Below are positions 1 to 6,373 of a stretch of 11,690 nucleotides of DNA, piece after piece. Every line of letters starts with the position of its first letter. The stretch's first letter is position 1. The DNA is taken from assembly GCA_964402955.1 (NCBI GenBank), contig CAYOEZ010000162.1, positions 1 through 11,690 on the forward strand, given 5' to 3'. The notes under the pieces were generated by a model, which saw only the letters and a list, made by a program, of their open reading frames with translations, had not been told where the DNA came from and searched no databases. Position numbers and translations under genes: made by a program. Source of the stretch: CAYOEZ01 sp964402955 (GTDB taxonomy: Bacteria; Chloroflexota; DTOL01; DAOUCN01).

Positions 1-974
1 ACCGTCGTGTCAGGCTGTCTGCACGTATCAGCAACACAATATGCAACCGAGTGTGCCTGTGGCTCGTGCTGCGCCAGGAACGCCTCCACCTCCGCCGCCG
101 TGGGCAGGCTGGGCTGCGCACCCATCTTGGTCACCGTCAGCGCGCCGACAGCATTGGCGAAGCGCACCGCCGCCGCCATCTCCTCGCCGCGCGCCAGGGC
201 GCAGGCCAGCGCCGCCGTGAAGGCGTCGCCGGCAGCCGTCGTATCCACCGCCTTGACCCGAAAACCCGCCACGCGCTGCTGGACGGTTCCTGTCACAATC
301 AGCGCGCCGTCAGCGCCCATCGTCACCACGACAGCTTTGACGCCTGTCGCCAGCAGCCGCTGCGCAGCCTGCCCGATCGTCTGGCCGCCTTCGCCCGAGA
401 GCAGCGTCGCCTCGTGCTCGTTGGGCGTCAGCACATCCACCAGCGCCAGGACCTCGGCGGGCAGGACCCGCGCCGGCGCAGGATTGAGCACTGTACGTAC
501 ACCGTGGCGGCGCGCAATCGTCAGCGCGCGCTGCGCCGTCTCGGTCTGGATTTCGAGCTGCAAGACAAGCGCATCAGCGGCAGCGATGGCGCCGGCGGCG
601 CGCTCCACATCGTGCGGGCTGAGGCGGGCATTGGCGCCGGGCGCGACAGCGAGCATATTCTCGCCATGCTCGTCGACGAAGATGAGCGCCACGCCGGAGG
701 GTGCATCGGGGTCGCGCAGGACAAAGTCGGTTACGATGCCCTCAGCCTTGAAGCCCGCCAGCGACCTATCGCCGAAAACATCGTTGCCCAGGCGCGCCAC
801 GAATGTCACGGCTGCCCCCAGCCGGGCGGCGGCAACGGCCTGGTTGGCGCCCTTGCCTCCGGCCGGCATGACAAACTCGCCGCCGATGATGGATTCGCCG
901 CGACCGGGCAGACGCGGCAGCTTGACCACCATATCTGTGTTTGAACTGCCAACGACGACGATCTTGGGCTGCAT
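1..974 (-). CDS. rbsK: Ribokinase, PfkB family (3' end cut by window edge)
   Basis: Phosphorylates D-ribose with ATP to ribose 5-phosphate in the cytoplasm. The reading frame stays open to the left edge, with 324 codons visible from an ATG at 974. A GGGAGGA ribosome site (981-987) sits 6 nt upstream. Seen in the translation: the N-terminal substrate signature with N12 and D14 (SNTD), the GGKGANQ glycine motif at 39-45, TPNEHE at 183-188, the second PfkB signature DTTAAGDAF at 244-252 with the anion hole and presumed catalytic base D250, and the C-terminal GAQPS monovalent-cation loop at 285-289. These are diagnostic of true ribokinases rather than fructokinases or adenosine kinases. The family is usually about 300-310 residues. 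Here some 20 unrelated-looking residues follow the expected end and no stop is reached, so the gene is formally partial although all catalytic parts are present. It lies 49 bp after the GH5 gene and is probably co-transcribed with it. Confidence 0.93.
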   Translation of the reverse strand, partial: MQPKIVVVGSSNTDMVVKLPRLPGRGESIIGGEFVMPAGGKGANQAVAAARLGAAVTFVARLGNDVFGDRSLAGFKAEGIVTDFVLRDPDAPSGVALIFVDEHGENMLAVAPGANARLSPHDVERAAGAIAAADALVLQLEIQTETAQRALTIARRHGVRTVLNPAPARVLPAEVLALVDVLTPNEHEATLLSGEGGQTIGQAAQRLLATGVKAVVVTMGADGALIVTGTVQQRVAGFRVKAVDTTAAGDAFTAALACALARGEEMAAAVRFANAVGALTVTKMGAQPSLPTAAEVEAFLAQHEPQAHSVAYCVADTCRQPDTT

Positions 975-1023
975 ACTCCGTCCTCCCGATGGTAACATGA
1001 CAGCGCCTGCTTGTGCGTGCAGC

Positions 1024-2451
1024 CTACGCGCTCATGTGCTTCTTCAGGATGTCGATCAGCCCCTGGTTTGGCTTACAATTCTTGAAGGCGAACGATTGCA
1101 GCGAACGATCGATCTCGCTCTCCGACAGATCACGAAACAACCTGGCGTAGGGCGCTTGCAGCAGCAAGCCCATGTAGTTGTCGAGCGCAGCCTTCGCCAG
1201 ATAGCGCTCATTGGCCTGGGGCGTGATCTCAGGGTCGGCGATAGTCTCTTCGGCCAGGCGCGCTAGCGCTCGCACCGCCAGCAGCGCCGGCGACGGCGGC
1301 AGCCACCTGATCCAGGCGTCGCATTGCAGTTGGCGCTTGGCGTGCAGGATGGGAGCGATGCGCTGCATGTAGTCCGACTCAGGGTCCGTCACCACCCAGC
1401 CCATGACGCCTACATCCTTGTACGTCCACGTGGTCCACTGCGCGCCGAGCTCCTCAAAGACCGAGAGCTGATCGTCCATGGCCCGCAGTCGATCGGGAAC
1501 CTCCTGGGACGCTCCGTTGTAGACCGAGCCGAACTCGCCCACCCACAGCGGCACATCGTTCTGCAGCATATACTGCGTGCCCTCACGGCTACGGAAGTTC
1601 TCCGTTTGCGTGCTGCGGTCATAGTGCGCGCCGTTGATCTCGCCGGGATAGGGACCGGGGCCAAAGCCGGCCGCGCTATAATTGTGGCTACTGTAGACCA
1701 GGTTGCCGGCAAAGGGAGCGTCCAGGCCAGCGAAGCGCTGGGAGTAGTAGTCGCCTTCGAGGAAAATGATATGGTCAGGATCGATGGCCCTGATCGAGCT
1801 GACAACGCGGCGATAGACAGCGTTCATCACCGGCCAGTCCGGATCGTACACGTCGCTGATGCGGCCATTGGGAGTATTCGTGACCGGCTCGTTGATTACG
1901 TTGTAGCCGGCGATAGTGGCATTGCCGCGGTAGCGCCGCGCAAACTCTTCCCACAGCACAATGAAGCGATCCTGCATGAGCGGGCACTGCCAGAAGAGCG
2001 AAAGGCGGTTGCCGTTGTCACTATGCCAGTCGCTGTTTTGCCAGCCCTGCACAGCATGTAGATCGAGAATGACGTAGAGGCCGTGTTTAGTACACCATGA
2101 GACGGCGCGATCAAGACGGTCGAAGCCACTTTCGAGGTGGTGGAAAGGGTCGCCATCTCGCTCGAAGTGCCGGTAGTTGAGGGGAAGGCGTACCACCGTT
2201 GCTCCACACTGTCGCATGAAGGCAACGTCTTCTTCAGCAAAGAAGTAATCGAGGAAGCGGTCGAAGAAGAACTGCGCCTTCGCCGGGCCAAGCGCTGTTG
2301 CCATCGTTGCGCGCAGGCTGTGCTCTGCCCCCGGGTAACCATCGATGAAGTTTTCCATGTTCATCCAGCCGCCGACGCATGTCCCACGCAGCCAGACCGG
2401 TCTACCCTGGCTGTCGACAATCTGCATCCCCTTGACGCGCAGCATGTCCAT
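1024..2451 (-). CDS. Glycoside hydrolase family 5 (cellulase fold), cytoplasmic
   Basis: A retaining beta-glycosidase of the (beta/alpha)8 GH5 type, 475 residues. Conserved GH5 active-site residues are visible: R88 (VVRLP), H132 (DLHAV), N187-E188 (NVINEP, acid/base), H256 (SSHNYS), E306 (VGEFG, nucleophile) and W342 (TTWTYK). The frame extends to an ATG at 2481, but GAGGAG at 2458-2463 is 6 nt before the ATG at 2451, so the latter is chosen. There is no signal peptide, because the protein starts directly with a beta-hairpin-like segment (VKGMQIVDSQGRPVWLRG). It probably acts inside the cell on imported oligosaccharides or glycosides. About 100 residues follow the catalytic barrel (roughly 375-475), helical in appearance, with no domain I recognise. 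The exact substrate cannot be told from sequence: glucan, glucoside and glycolipid-type GH5 enzymes share these motifs. First gene of a likely two-gene operon with ribokinase. Confidence 0.9.
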   Translation of the reverse strand: MDMLRVKGMQIVDSQGRPVWLRGTCVGGWMNMENFIDGYPGAEHSLRATMATALGPAKAQFFFDRFLDYFFAEEDVAFMRQCGATVVRLPLNYRHFERDGDPFHHLESGFDRLDRAVSWCTKHGLYVILDLHAVQGWQNSDWHSDNGNRLSLFWQCPLMQDRFIVLWEEFARRYRGNATIAGYNVINEPVTNTPNGRISDVYDPDWPVMNAVYRRVVSSIRAIDPDHIIFLEGDYYSQRFAGLDAPFAGNLVYSSHNYSAAGFGPGPYPGEINGAHYDRSTQTENFRSREGTQYMLQNDVPLWVGEFGSVYNGASQEVPDRLRAMDDQLSVFEELGAQWTTWTYKDVGVMGWVVTDPESDYMQRIAPILHAKRQLQCDAWIRWLPPSPALLAVRALARLAEETIADPEITPQANERYLAKAALDNYMGLLLQAPYARLFRDLSESEIDRSLQSFAFKNCKPNQGLIDILKKHMSA

Positions 2452-2457
2452 GTTCGT

Positions 2458-2463
2458 CTCCTC
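2458..2463 (-). promoter_or_regulatory. Ribosome binding site of the GH5 gene
   Basis: GAGGAG on the minus strand, 6 nt before the ATG at 2451. It decides against the longer start at 2481. That start would also lie at or before the predicted transcription start from the promoter at 2490-2518. Confidence 0.8.
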
Positions 2464-2489
2464 AGCACTTTGCAGCAACACATTGTGTA

Positions 2490-2518
2490 GTTTTACATGG
2501 TTTGCGCCGCGTTGTCAA
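2490..2518 (-). promoter_or_regulatory. Sigma70-type promoter for GH5-ribokinase
   Basis: On the minus strand a perfect -35 box TTGACA (2513-2518) is followed by a 17-nt spacer and TAAAAC (2490-2495, 4 of 6 matches to TATAAT). Predicted transcription starts near 2483, giving a leader of about 30 nt before the GH5 ATG at 2451. It faces away from the promoter at 2575-2603; the two -35 boxes are separated by 56 bp, room for a shared regulator. I found no clear operator palindrome between them. Confidence 0.65.
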
Positions 2519-2574
2519 GGGTTTTCACGTCGAATTCGCGACCAGAATGCACTAGCCGCCAGAGCAGCCGCACG

Positions 2575-2603
2575 TTGACAAGGCATGAGAAATGTGATAG
2601 AAG
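2575..2603 (+). promoter_or_regulatory. Sigma70-type promoter for the GT-LarA-PIG-L operon
   Basis: Perfect -35 TTGACA (2575-2580), a 17-nt spacer, and TAGAAG (2598-2603, 4 of 6 matches to TATAAT). Transcription would start near 2610, giving a leader of about 70 nt before the TTG start at 2680. The promoter precedes three same-strand genes and is divergent from the one at 2490-2518. Confidence 0.6.
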
Positions 2604-2666
2604 ATGATTAGCACTTTGTTATCGCACACATCGTGTCGGGCATGTGAGAGCATACCTATTGGCAAA

Positions 2667-2671
2667 AAGGA
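2667..2671 (+). promoter_or_regulatory. Ribosome binding site supporting a TTG start
   Basis: AAGGA, 8 nt before TTG at 2680. The first in-frame ATG (2692) would be 20 nt away and would remove the first beta-strand. The GTG at 2644 has no comparable site in front of it. This is why the glycosyltransferase start is placed at 2680. Confidence 0.6.
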
Positions 2672-2679
2672 CAACTGGC

Positions 2680-3951
2680 TTGAGAGTTGCCATGATCACC
2701 GTGCACGGCTGCCCGCTGGCTCGCCTGGGCGAAAAAGACGCCGGCGGTATGAACGTGTACGTGCGCGAGTTGAGCAAGGGGTTGGGCCGTCTCGGCGTCG
2801 ACGTGGACGTCTTCACACGATGCCAGACGTTTGGGCAAACCGCGATCACGCAGATCGGGCCAGGCGTACGCGTCATCCACCTTGAGGCTGGCGAACCTCG
2901 CTGGATACCCAAGAACGAGCTTTACACCTTCTTGCCTCAGTTCCTCAGCCACCTGGACGATTTTCGCCGTTCGGAAAACATTCACTACGATATCGTACAC
3001 GCTCACTACTGGCTGTCGGGCTGGGTGGGCGCGCGCCTGCGCCGCATGTGGGGCGTCCCTTTGGTGCAGATGTTCCACACCCTGGGTCTGCTCAAGAATA
3101 CCGTCGCGCGCAGCAACGCTGAAATGGAGCCGGCGTTGCGCATTCAAGGCGAGCGCGATGCAGTCACTGCCGCCGATCGTCTGATCGCCGCCAACCCGAT
3201 CGAGTACGGTCACCTGGTTGATCTATACGGCGCCGACCCACACAAAATACGCATCGTCCCCTGCGGCGTCGACCTTGACCTCTTCCGCCCGATTCCTCAG
3301 CAGGAAGCGCGCACGCGCCTCGGCCTCGATGACGGCCAATACGTCCTTTTTGTGGGCCGCCTGGAGGCGCTCAAAGGGACAGACGTGCTGATAGAGGCCA
3401 TGTCGCTGCTGGCGCGCCGGGAAAGTAAGGCCCGCTTGCTGATCGCCGGGGGCAATCTCGACGGCGACGAGGCGCAGCGCCTGCGGGCGCTGGTGCAAGA
3501 CAAGCATTTGACCGAAACAGTGCGCTTCCTGGGCGCTGTTGATCAACATGACCTGCCCTACTACTACTCCGCGGCGGACCTTTGCGCCATGCCGTCATTC
3601 TATGAATCGTTTGGCATGGTAGCCATCGAGGCGATGGCCTGTGGCGCGCCGGTCGTGGCCTCCCGCGCCGGGGGTTTGCAATTTACCGTACGCGATGACA
3701 AGACCGGCTATCTGGTTCCACCGGGCGACGCCGCGCCCCTGGCCGAAGCCATCTGGACGCTGCTCAACGACCGCGCCTTGCGCGCTCGCATGGGCCAGGC
3801 GGCGGCCGAGATCGCCAAAGCCTACAGTTGGGATGAGGTGTCGCGTTCTATCCTGAGCATCTATCTCGAGAGCAATGACCACCATGAGGAGAAACATCAT
3901 GCAGATAGCGCTACCGTACGGCAAGCAAAGCCTGACGTTCGAGCTTCCTGA
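2680..3951 (+). CDS. Glycosyltransferase family 4, MshA-like
   Basis: Retaining GT-B fold glycosyltransferase of 423 residues, expected to transfer a sugar from a nucleotide-sugar donor in the cytoplasm. The N-terminal acceptor domain starts MRVAMITVHG and has the DAGGMNVYVREL loop (20-31), shared in this family by mycothiol MshA and sucrose-phosphate-synthase-like enzymes, and VHAHYWLSG (106-114). The donor domain shows FVGRLEALKG (224-233, donor phosphate-binding R227 and K232) and the EX7E motif ESFGMVAIE (309-317). The start is TTG at 2680. The last 25 or so residues (from about 399) are His/Glu-rich and look unconserved; they coincide with the overlap with the next gene, suggesting loss of an earlier stop. 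First gene of an operon with a LarA homologue and a PIG-L deacetylase. The acceptor is unknown, and I leave the symbol empty because MshA and sucrose-type members cannot be separated by eye. Confidence 0.9.
   Translation: MRVAMITVHGCPLARLGEKDAGGMNVYVRELSKGLGRLGVDVDVFTRCQTFGQTAITQIGPGVRVIHLEAGEPRWIPKNELYTFLPQFLSHLDDFRRSENIHYDIVHAHYWLSGWVGARLRRMWGVPLVQMFHTLGLLKNTVARSNAEMEPALRIQGERDAVTAADRLIAANPIEYGHLVDLYGADPHKIRIVPCGVDLDLFRPIPQQEARTRLGLDDGQYVLFVGRLEALKGTDVLIEAMSLLARRESKARLLIAGGNLDGDEAQRLRALVQDKHLTETVRFLGAVDQHDLPYYYSAADLCAMPSFYESFGMVAIEAMACGAPVVASRAGGLQFTVRDDKTGYLVPPGDAAPLAEAIWTLLNDRALRARMGQAAAEIAKAYSWDEVSRSILSIYLESNDHHEEKHHADSATVRQAKPDVRAS
3886..3891 (+). promoter_or_regulatory. Ribosome binding site of the LarA-family gene
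   Basis: GAGGAG, 7 nt before the ATG at 3899. It lies inside the 3' end of the glycosyltransferase gene and fixes the LarA start at 3899 rather than at the in-frame ATGs at 3875 or 3884. Confidence 0.8.
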
Positions 3952-5176
3952 ACAAAACCTGCTGGCCATTGTCGAGCCGGCCGCCGTTCCAGGCACCGCC
4001 AACCCTTCCGACGCCGTTCGTTCCGCCATTCGCCGGCCCATCGGCGCGCTGCCCTTGCGCGACCAGGTCAAGAAGGGCATGAGGATCGTGATCCTCGTCG
4101 ACGATTTCACCCGCCCGACGCCCGCCTACCAGATTCTGCCCGCTCTCCTGGCCGAAATGGAGCCCGAGGCTAACGCCCTGCAGATCAAACTCCTCAATGC
4201 CGCCGGCACCCACCGGCCCATGACTCCGCAAGAGCTCGCAGCGAAAGTTGGCAGCGAGATTATGGCGAACTACCCGGTCCTGAATCACGACGCCTACAAC
4301 GACGTTGAGCTGGTCTTCGTGGGAAAAACGGCCAACGGCACTCCGATTCATCTCAATCGTTTGGTCATCGAAGCCGACCTCGTGATCGGCATCAGCAACA
4401 TCGTCCCCCACAACCTGGCCGGATGGTCGGGTGGGGCTAAGATTATCCAGCCCGGCGTCTGCGGCGCTGAAACAACGAACCTCACCCATGCCATCGCCAT
4501 GATGTCACCCGTGCCACACATCGGGCGGCTTGATAATCCGCTGCGGGTCGAGGTTGAGCAGGTTGTTGAGCGGGCAAAGCTCAACTTCTTCTCGATCAAC
4601 GTTGTTCTCAACCGCCATGCCGAGATTGTGTACGTCGGCGCCGGCCAGGCCACCCAATCGCATCGCCTTGCCATCCAGGAGTCGGAGAAAGTGTGGGTCG
4701 TGCCGATTCCCGGGCTGCCCGACATCATCGTTGCCAGCTCCTACCCGGCCAACGTCGACTTCTGGCAGGGATCAAAGGGGCTATACGCCTGCGAGCCCGT
4801 GATCAAACGCGGCGGCGACATTATCCTGGCCACCCCATGCCCCGAGCGCATTGCTGTCCCGGAGCATGCGGAGACCATGCGTGCTCTGCAGGGCTGGTCG
4901 GGGCGCGAGGCGCGCCACGAAGCGCGGCGGCGTGGCATTAAAGATCTGGCGGGCGTCAATGTCGTCGTCTTCCTGGGACGTCTCAACGAACTGGCGTGGG
5001 TAAGCCTTTACTCTGACGGATTGACCGACGACGATCTCGCCGTCCTGGGTGTGGCGCGTGCCGGGTCGATCCAGTCGGCGCTGGCCACCGCATTGGACAG
5101 GCAGGGCCCGGATGCTAAGGTCTTGGTCATGACACATGGCGGTGAGCTGTGCCCTGTGCTGCGTACCGCAGTGTAG
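3899..5176 (+). CDS. LarA-family nickel-pincer racemase/epimerase (DUF2088)
   Basis: A 425-residue member of the lactate racemase family, whose enzymes use a covalently bound nickel-pincer nucleotide (NPN) to invert 2-hydroxyacids by hydride transfer. Visible motifs: DDFTRPTP (68-75), GTHRPMT with H105, PHNLAGWSGGAKIIQPG with H171 and K181, and THAIAMM with H197. From memory of the Lactobacillus enzyme, the residues H108, H174, K184 and H200 all map here with the same offset of three. Q290 and K293 have the spacing of its substrate-contacting Q295 and K298. The nickel and cofactor attachment set is therefore complete and the protein is probably active. Substrate is not predictable: the family includes lactate, malate, hydroxyglutarate and sugar-acid enzymes. 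Its N-terminal 53 bp overlap the glycosyltransferase in another frame, implying translational coupling. The cofactor maturation genes larB, larC and larE are not in the window and must be elsewhere. Confidence 0.9.
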   Translation: MQIALPYGKQSLTFELPEQNLLAIVEPAAVPGTANPSDAVRSAIRRPIGALPLRDQVKKGMRIVILVDDFTRPTPAYQILPALLAEMEPEANALQIKLLNAAGTHRPMTPQELAAKVGSEIMANYPVLNHDAYNDVELVFVGKTANGTPIHLNRLVIEADLVIGISNIVPHNLAGWSGGAKIIQPGVCGAETTNLTHAIAMMSPVPHIGRLDNPLRVEVEQVVERAKLNFFSINVVLNRHAEIVYVGAGQATQSHRLAIQESEKVWVVPIPGLPDIIVASSYPANVDFWQGSKGLYACEPVIKRGGDIILATPCPERIAVPEHAETMRALQGWSGREARHEARRRGIKDLAGVNVVVFLGRLNELAWVSLYSDGLTDDDLAVLGVARAGSIQSALATALDRQGPDAKVLVMTHGGELCPVLRTAV

Positions 5177-5185
5177 GAAAACGGG

Positions 5186-5301
5186 AACGCAGATGAACGC
5201 GGACGAAGGCGTAGATTGTCGCGGATTGTACGGCCAGAAACCATCACGACACGATGCGCGCCCATCCGCGGCCCTTTTCGTCCTTATCAGCGTCCTATTC
5301 G
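5186..5301. repeat. Degenerate inverted repeat between LarA and PIG-L genes
   Basis: The 141-bp gap carries two mirrored arms. CGCGGAT (5220-5226) faces ATCCGCG (5264-5270), GGACGAA (5201-5207) faces TTCGTCC (5277-5283), and CGCAGAT (5188-5194) faces a six-of-seven match ending in AGCG near 5287-5293. The word pattern (ACGCNGAT, ACGCGGA) is that of a degenerate intergenic repeat type I recall from GC-rich environmental bacteria. No ORF with coding character lies here. It may be a decayed mobile repeat or a processing hairpin within the operon. Confidence 0.5.
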
Positions 5302-5317
5302 CCCTTAGGAGACCCAG

Positions 5318-6037
5318 ATGCCAGACGAACCACGACGTGTGATGGTCATCGCAGCCCATCCCGACGACTTCGAGCTCTGCTGCGCTGGCACGGTTGCCAA
5401 ATGGATGCGCCAGGGCTGGCAGGCGCGGCTGGCGCTTGTCAGCAGCGGTGACAAGGGCACAGCCAACGCCATGACCAGCGCAAGCACCACCAGCGCGGCT
5501 ATCCTCTCGCAGCGTCATGCGGAGCAGGTGGCCGCAGGCGCGGTCATCGGCCTGGGCGATCACGATATCGTGTATTTGGGCCAGACGGACGGCGAGCTTG
5601 CCCCGACCATGGAGCTACGCCGCTTGCTGGCGCAGCAAATCCGCCTGTTCCGGCCTCATGCGGTCTTTACGCACGATCCGTGGCGGCCGTATCTGCTCCA
5701 CCCCGATCATCGGGCCGTGGGTATTGGCGTGACCGACGCCATCTCCGCCGCCCGCGATCCGCTCAACTTCCCCGAGCAGTTGAGCGGCGGGCTGACCTCC
5801 TGGCGAGTGACCGATGTCTACTACTTCGCGACTATTTGGCCCGACACGTTTGTCGATGTCACTGAAACATTCGAACTGAAGATCAGCGCCTTGCGCAAGC
5901 ACGCCGGCCAGATGGCGGGCGTGCCAGGCATGGCAGAACGCCTGCGCGAGCTGGCCACGGAGCACGGCAAGCGTAACGGCGCCCGCTACGCCGAGGCCTT
6001 CAAGCTCATGACGGTGACGATCTATCCGGACCTGTGA
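5318..6037 (+). CDS. PIG-L (LmbE-like) zinc N-deacetylase
   Basis: A 239-residue metal-dependent deacetylase of the family that removes acetyl from N-acetylglucosamine-type sugars (MshB, BshB, PIG-L). The Zn-binding AHPDD motif is at 13-17 (ligands H14 and D17, catalytic base D16), and the second metal motif HPDHRAVG is at 128-135 with ligand H131. Length matches the family. TAGGAG at 5306-5311 lies 6 nt before the ATG. There is no signal peptide or membrane segment, so it acts in the cytoplasm. It sits 141 bp after the LarA homologue in the same direction and is probably the last gene of the operon, because a strong palindrome follows 14 bp after its stop. With the MshA-like glycosyltransferase upstream, the most natural reading is deacetylation of the sugar that enzyme transfers. 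A role on another N-acetylated sugar cannot be excluded. Confidence 0.92.
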   Translation: MPDEPRRVMVIAAHPDDFELCCAGTVAKWMRQGWQARLALVSSGDKGTANAMTSASTTSAAILSQRHAEQVAAGAVIGLGDHDIVYLGQTDGELAPTMELRRLLAQQIRLFRPHAVFTHDPWRPYLLHPDHRAVGIGVTDAISAARDPLNFPEQLSGGLTSWRVTDVYYFATIWPDTFVDVTETFELKISALRKHAGQMAGVPGMAERLRELATEHGKRNGARYAEAFKLMTVTIYPDL

Positions 6038-6051
6038 ACAACAGCAGGACG

Positions 6052-6097
6052 CGCGGACAGAGGGCTGAGAGATGCATCTCTCAGCCCTCTGTCCGCG
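6052..6097. terminator. Perfect 46-bp palindrome, probable operon end
   Basis: Two 23-base arms, 6052-6074 and 6075-6097, are exact reverse complements with no spacer; the centre is ATGCAT. It starts 14 bp after the PIG-L stop. As RNA it would form a very stable hairpin on either strand, suited to ending transcription or blocking 3' decay. There is no T-run after it, so it is not a textbook rho-independent terminator. Confidence 0.6.
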
Positions 6098-6126
6098 TTA
6101 CCCACAGCCCGTTAGCCTGCACAGTT

Positions 6127-6213
6127 GTAGGTCGACTTTCCATAGTCGACAGCCCGTTGGCTTCGCAGGCAGGCCCGGCAGCCCGAGACGCCGGGTATGG
6201 AAACCCGGCCTAC
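6127..6213. repeat. REPIN/BIME-like pair of inverted GTAG-headed hairpins
   Basis: Plus-strand unit 6127-6150: head GTAG, stem arms GTCGAC and GTCGAC, loop TTTCCATA. The second unit, 6190-6213, reads on the minus strand: head GTAG, stem arms GCCGGG and CCCGGC, the same loop TTTCCATA. Head and loop are identical (12 of 12). Three of six stem pairs differ, each with a compensating change. A GTAG tetranucleotide followed by a hairpin is the hallmark of REP elements, and an inverted pair is a BIME or REPIN, moved by RAYT transposases. No RAYT gene is in this window. A further direct repeat, ACAGCCCGTTRGC, occurs at 6104-6116 and 6149-6161. Confidence 0.7.
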
Positions 6214-6280
6214 CGCTGGCTTCATACATTGAGTCATCCCTCGACATCACGGGTGCCGGACCGCGACAAACGCTCTCGCC

Positions 6281-6317
6281 CACAAAACAAGCGGCTACCG
6301 GTTGAGCCGGTAGCCGC
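6281..6317 (-). terminator. Rho-independent terminator of the secreted repeat protein gene
   Basis: Perfect 11-bp stem, GCGGCTACCGG at 6291-6301 with its complement at 6307-6317, and a 5-nt loop. On the minus strand the hairpin is followed by TTGTTTTGT (6282-6290), a U-rich tract in the right place. It lies 56 nt past the stop at 6374. Confidence 0.8.
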
Positions 6318-6373
6318 CGTGAATCGTTGAGCACATCCACACAGTGAGAGAGCATCTCCCACCTGTTTGGACT

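Noticed and set aside
7..1266. Long plus-strand frames opposite ribokinase (also 51-944)
   Set aside because: Their translations are Arg/Ala/Ser-rich without any motif, while the opposite strand encodes a textbook ribokinase; such shadows are common in GC-rich DNA.
1324..2061. Plus-strand frame of 245 codons opposite GH5
   Set aside because: No motif and no ribosome site; the GH5 frame on the other strand has all its catalytic residues.
2680..3951. Sucrose-phosphate synthase
   Set aside because: The DAGGMNVYV loop is shared with that group, but there is no phosphatase domain or sucrose gene nearby and the length and neighbours fit an MshA-like enzyme at least as well; left undecided at the symbol level.
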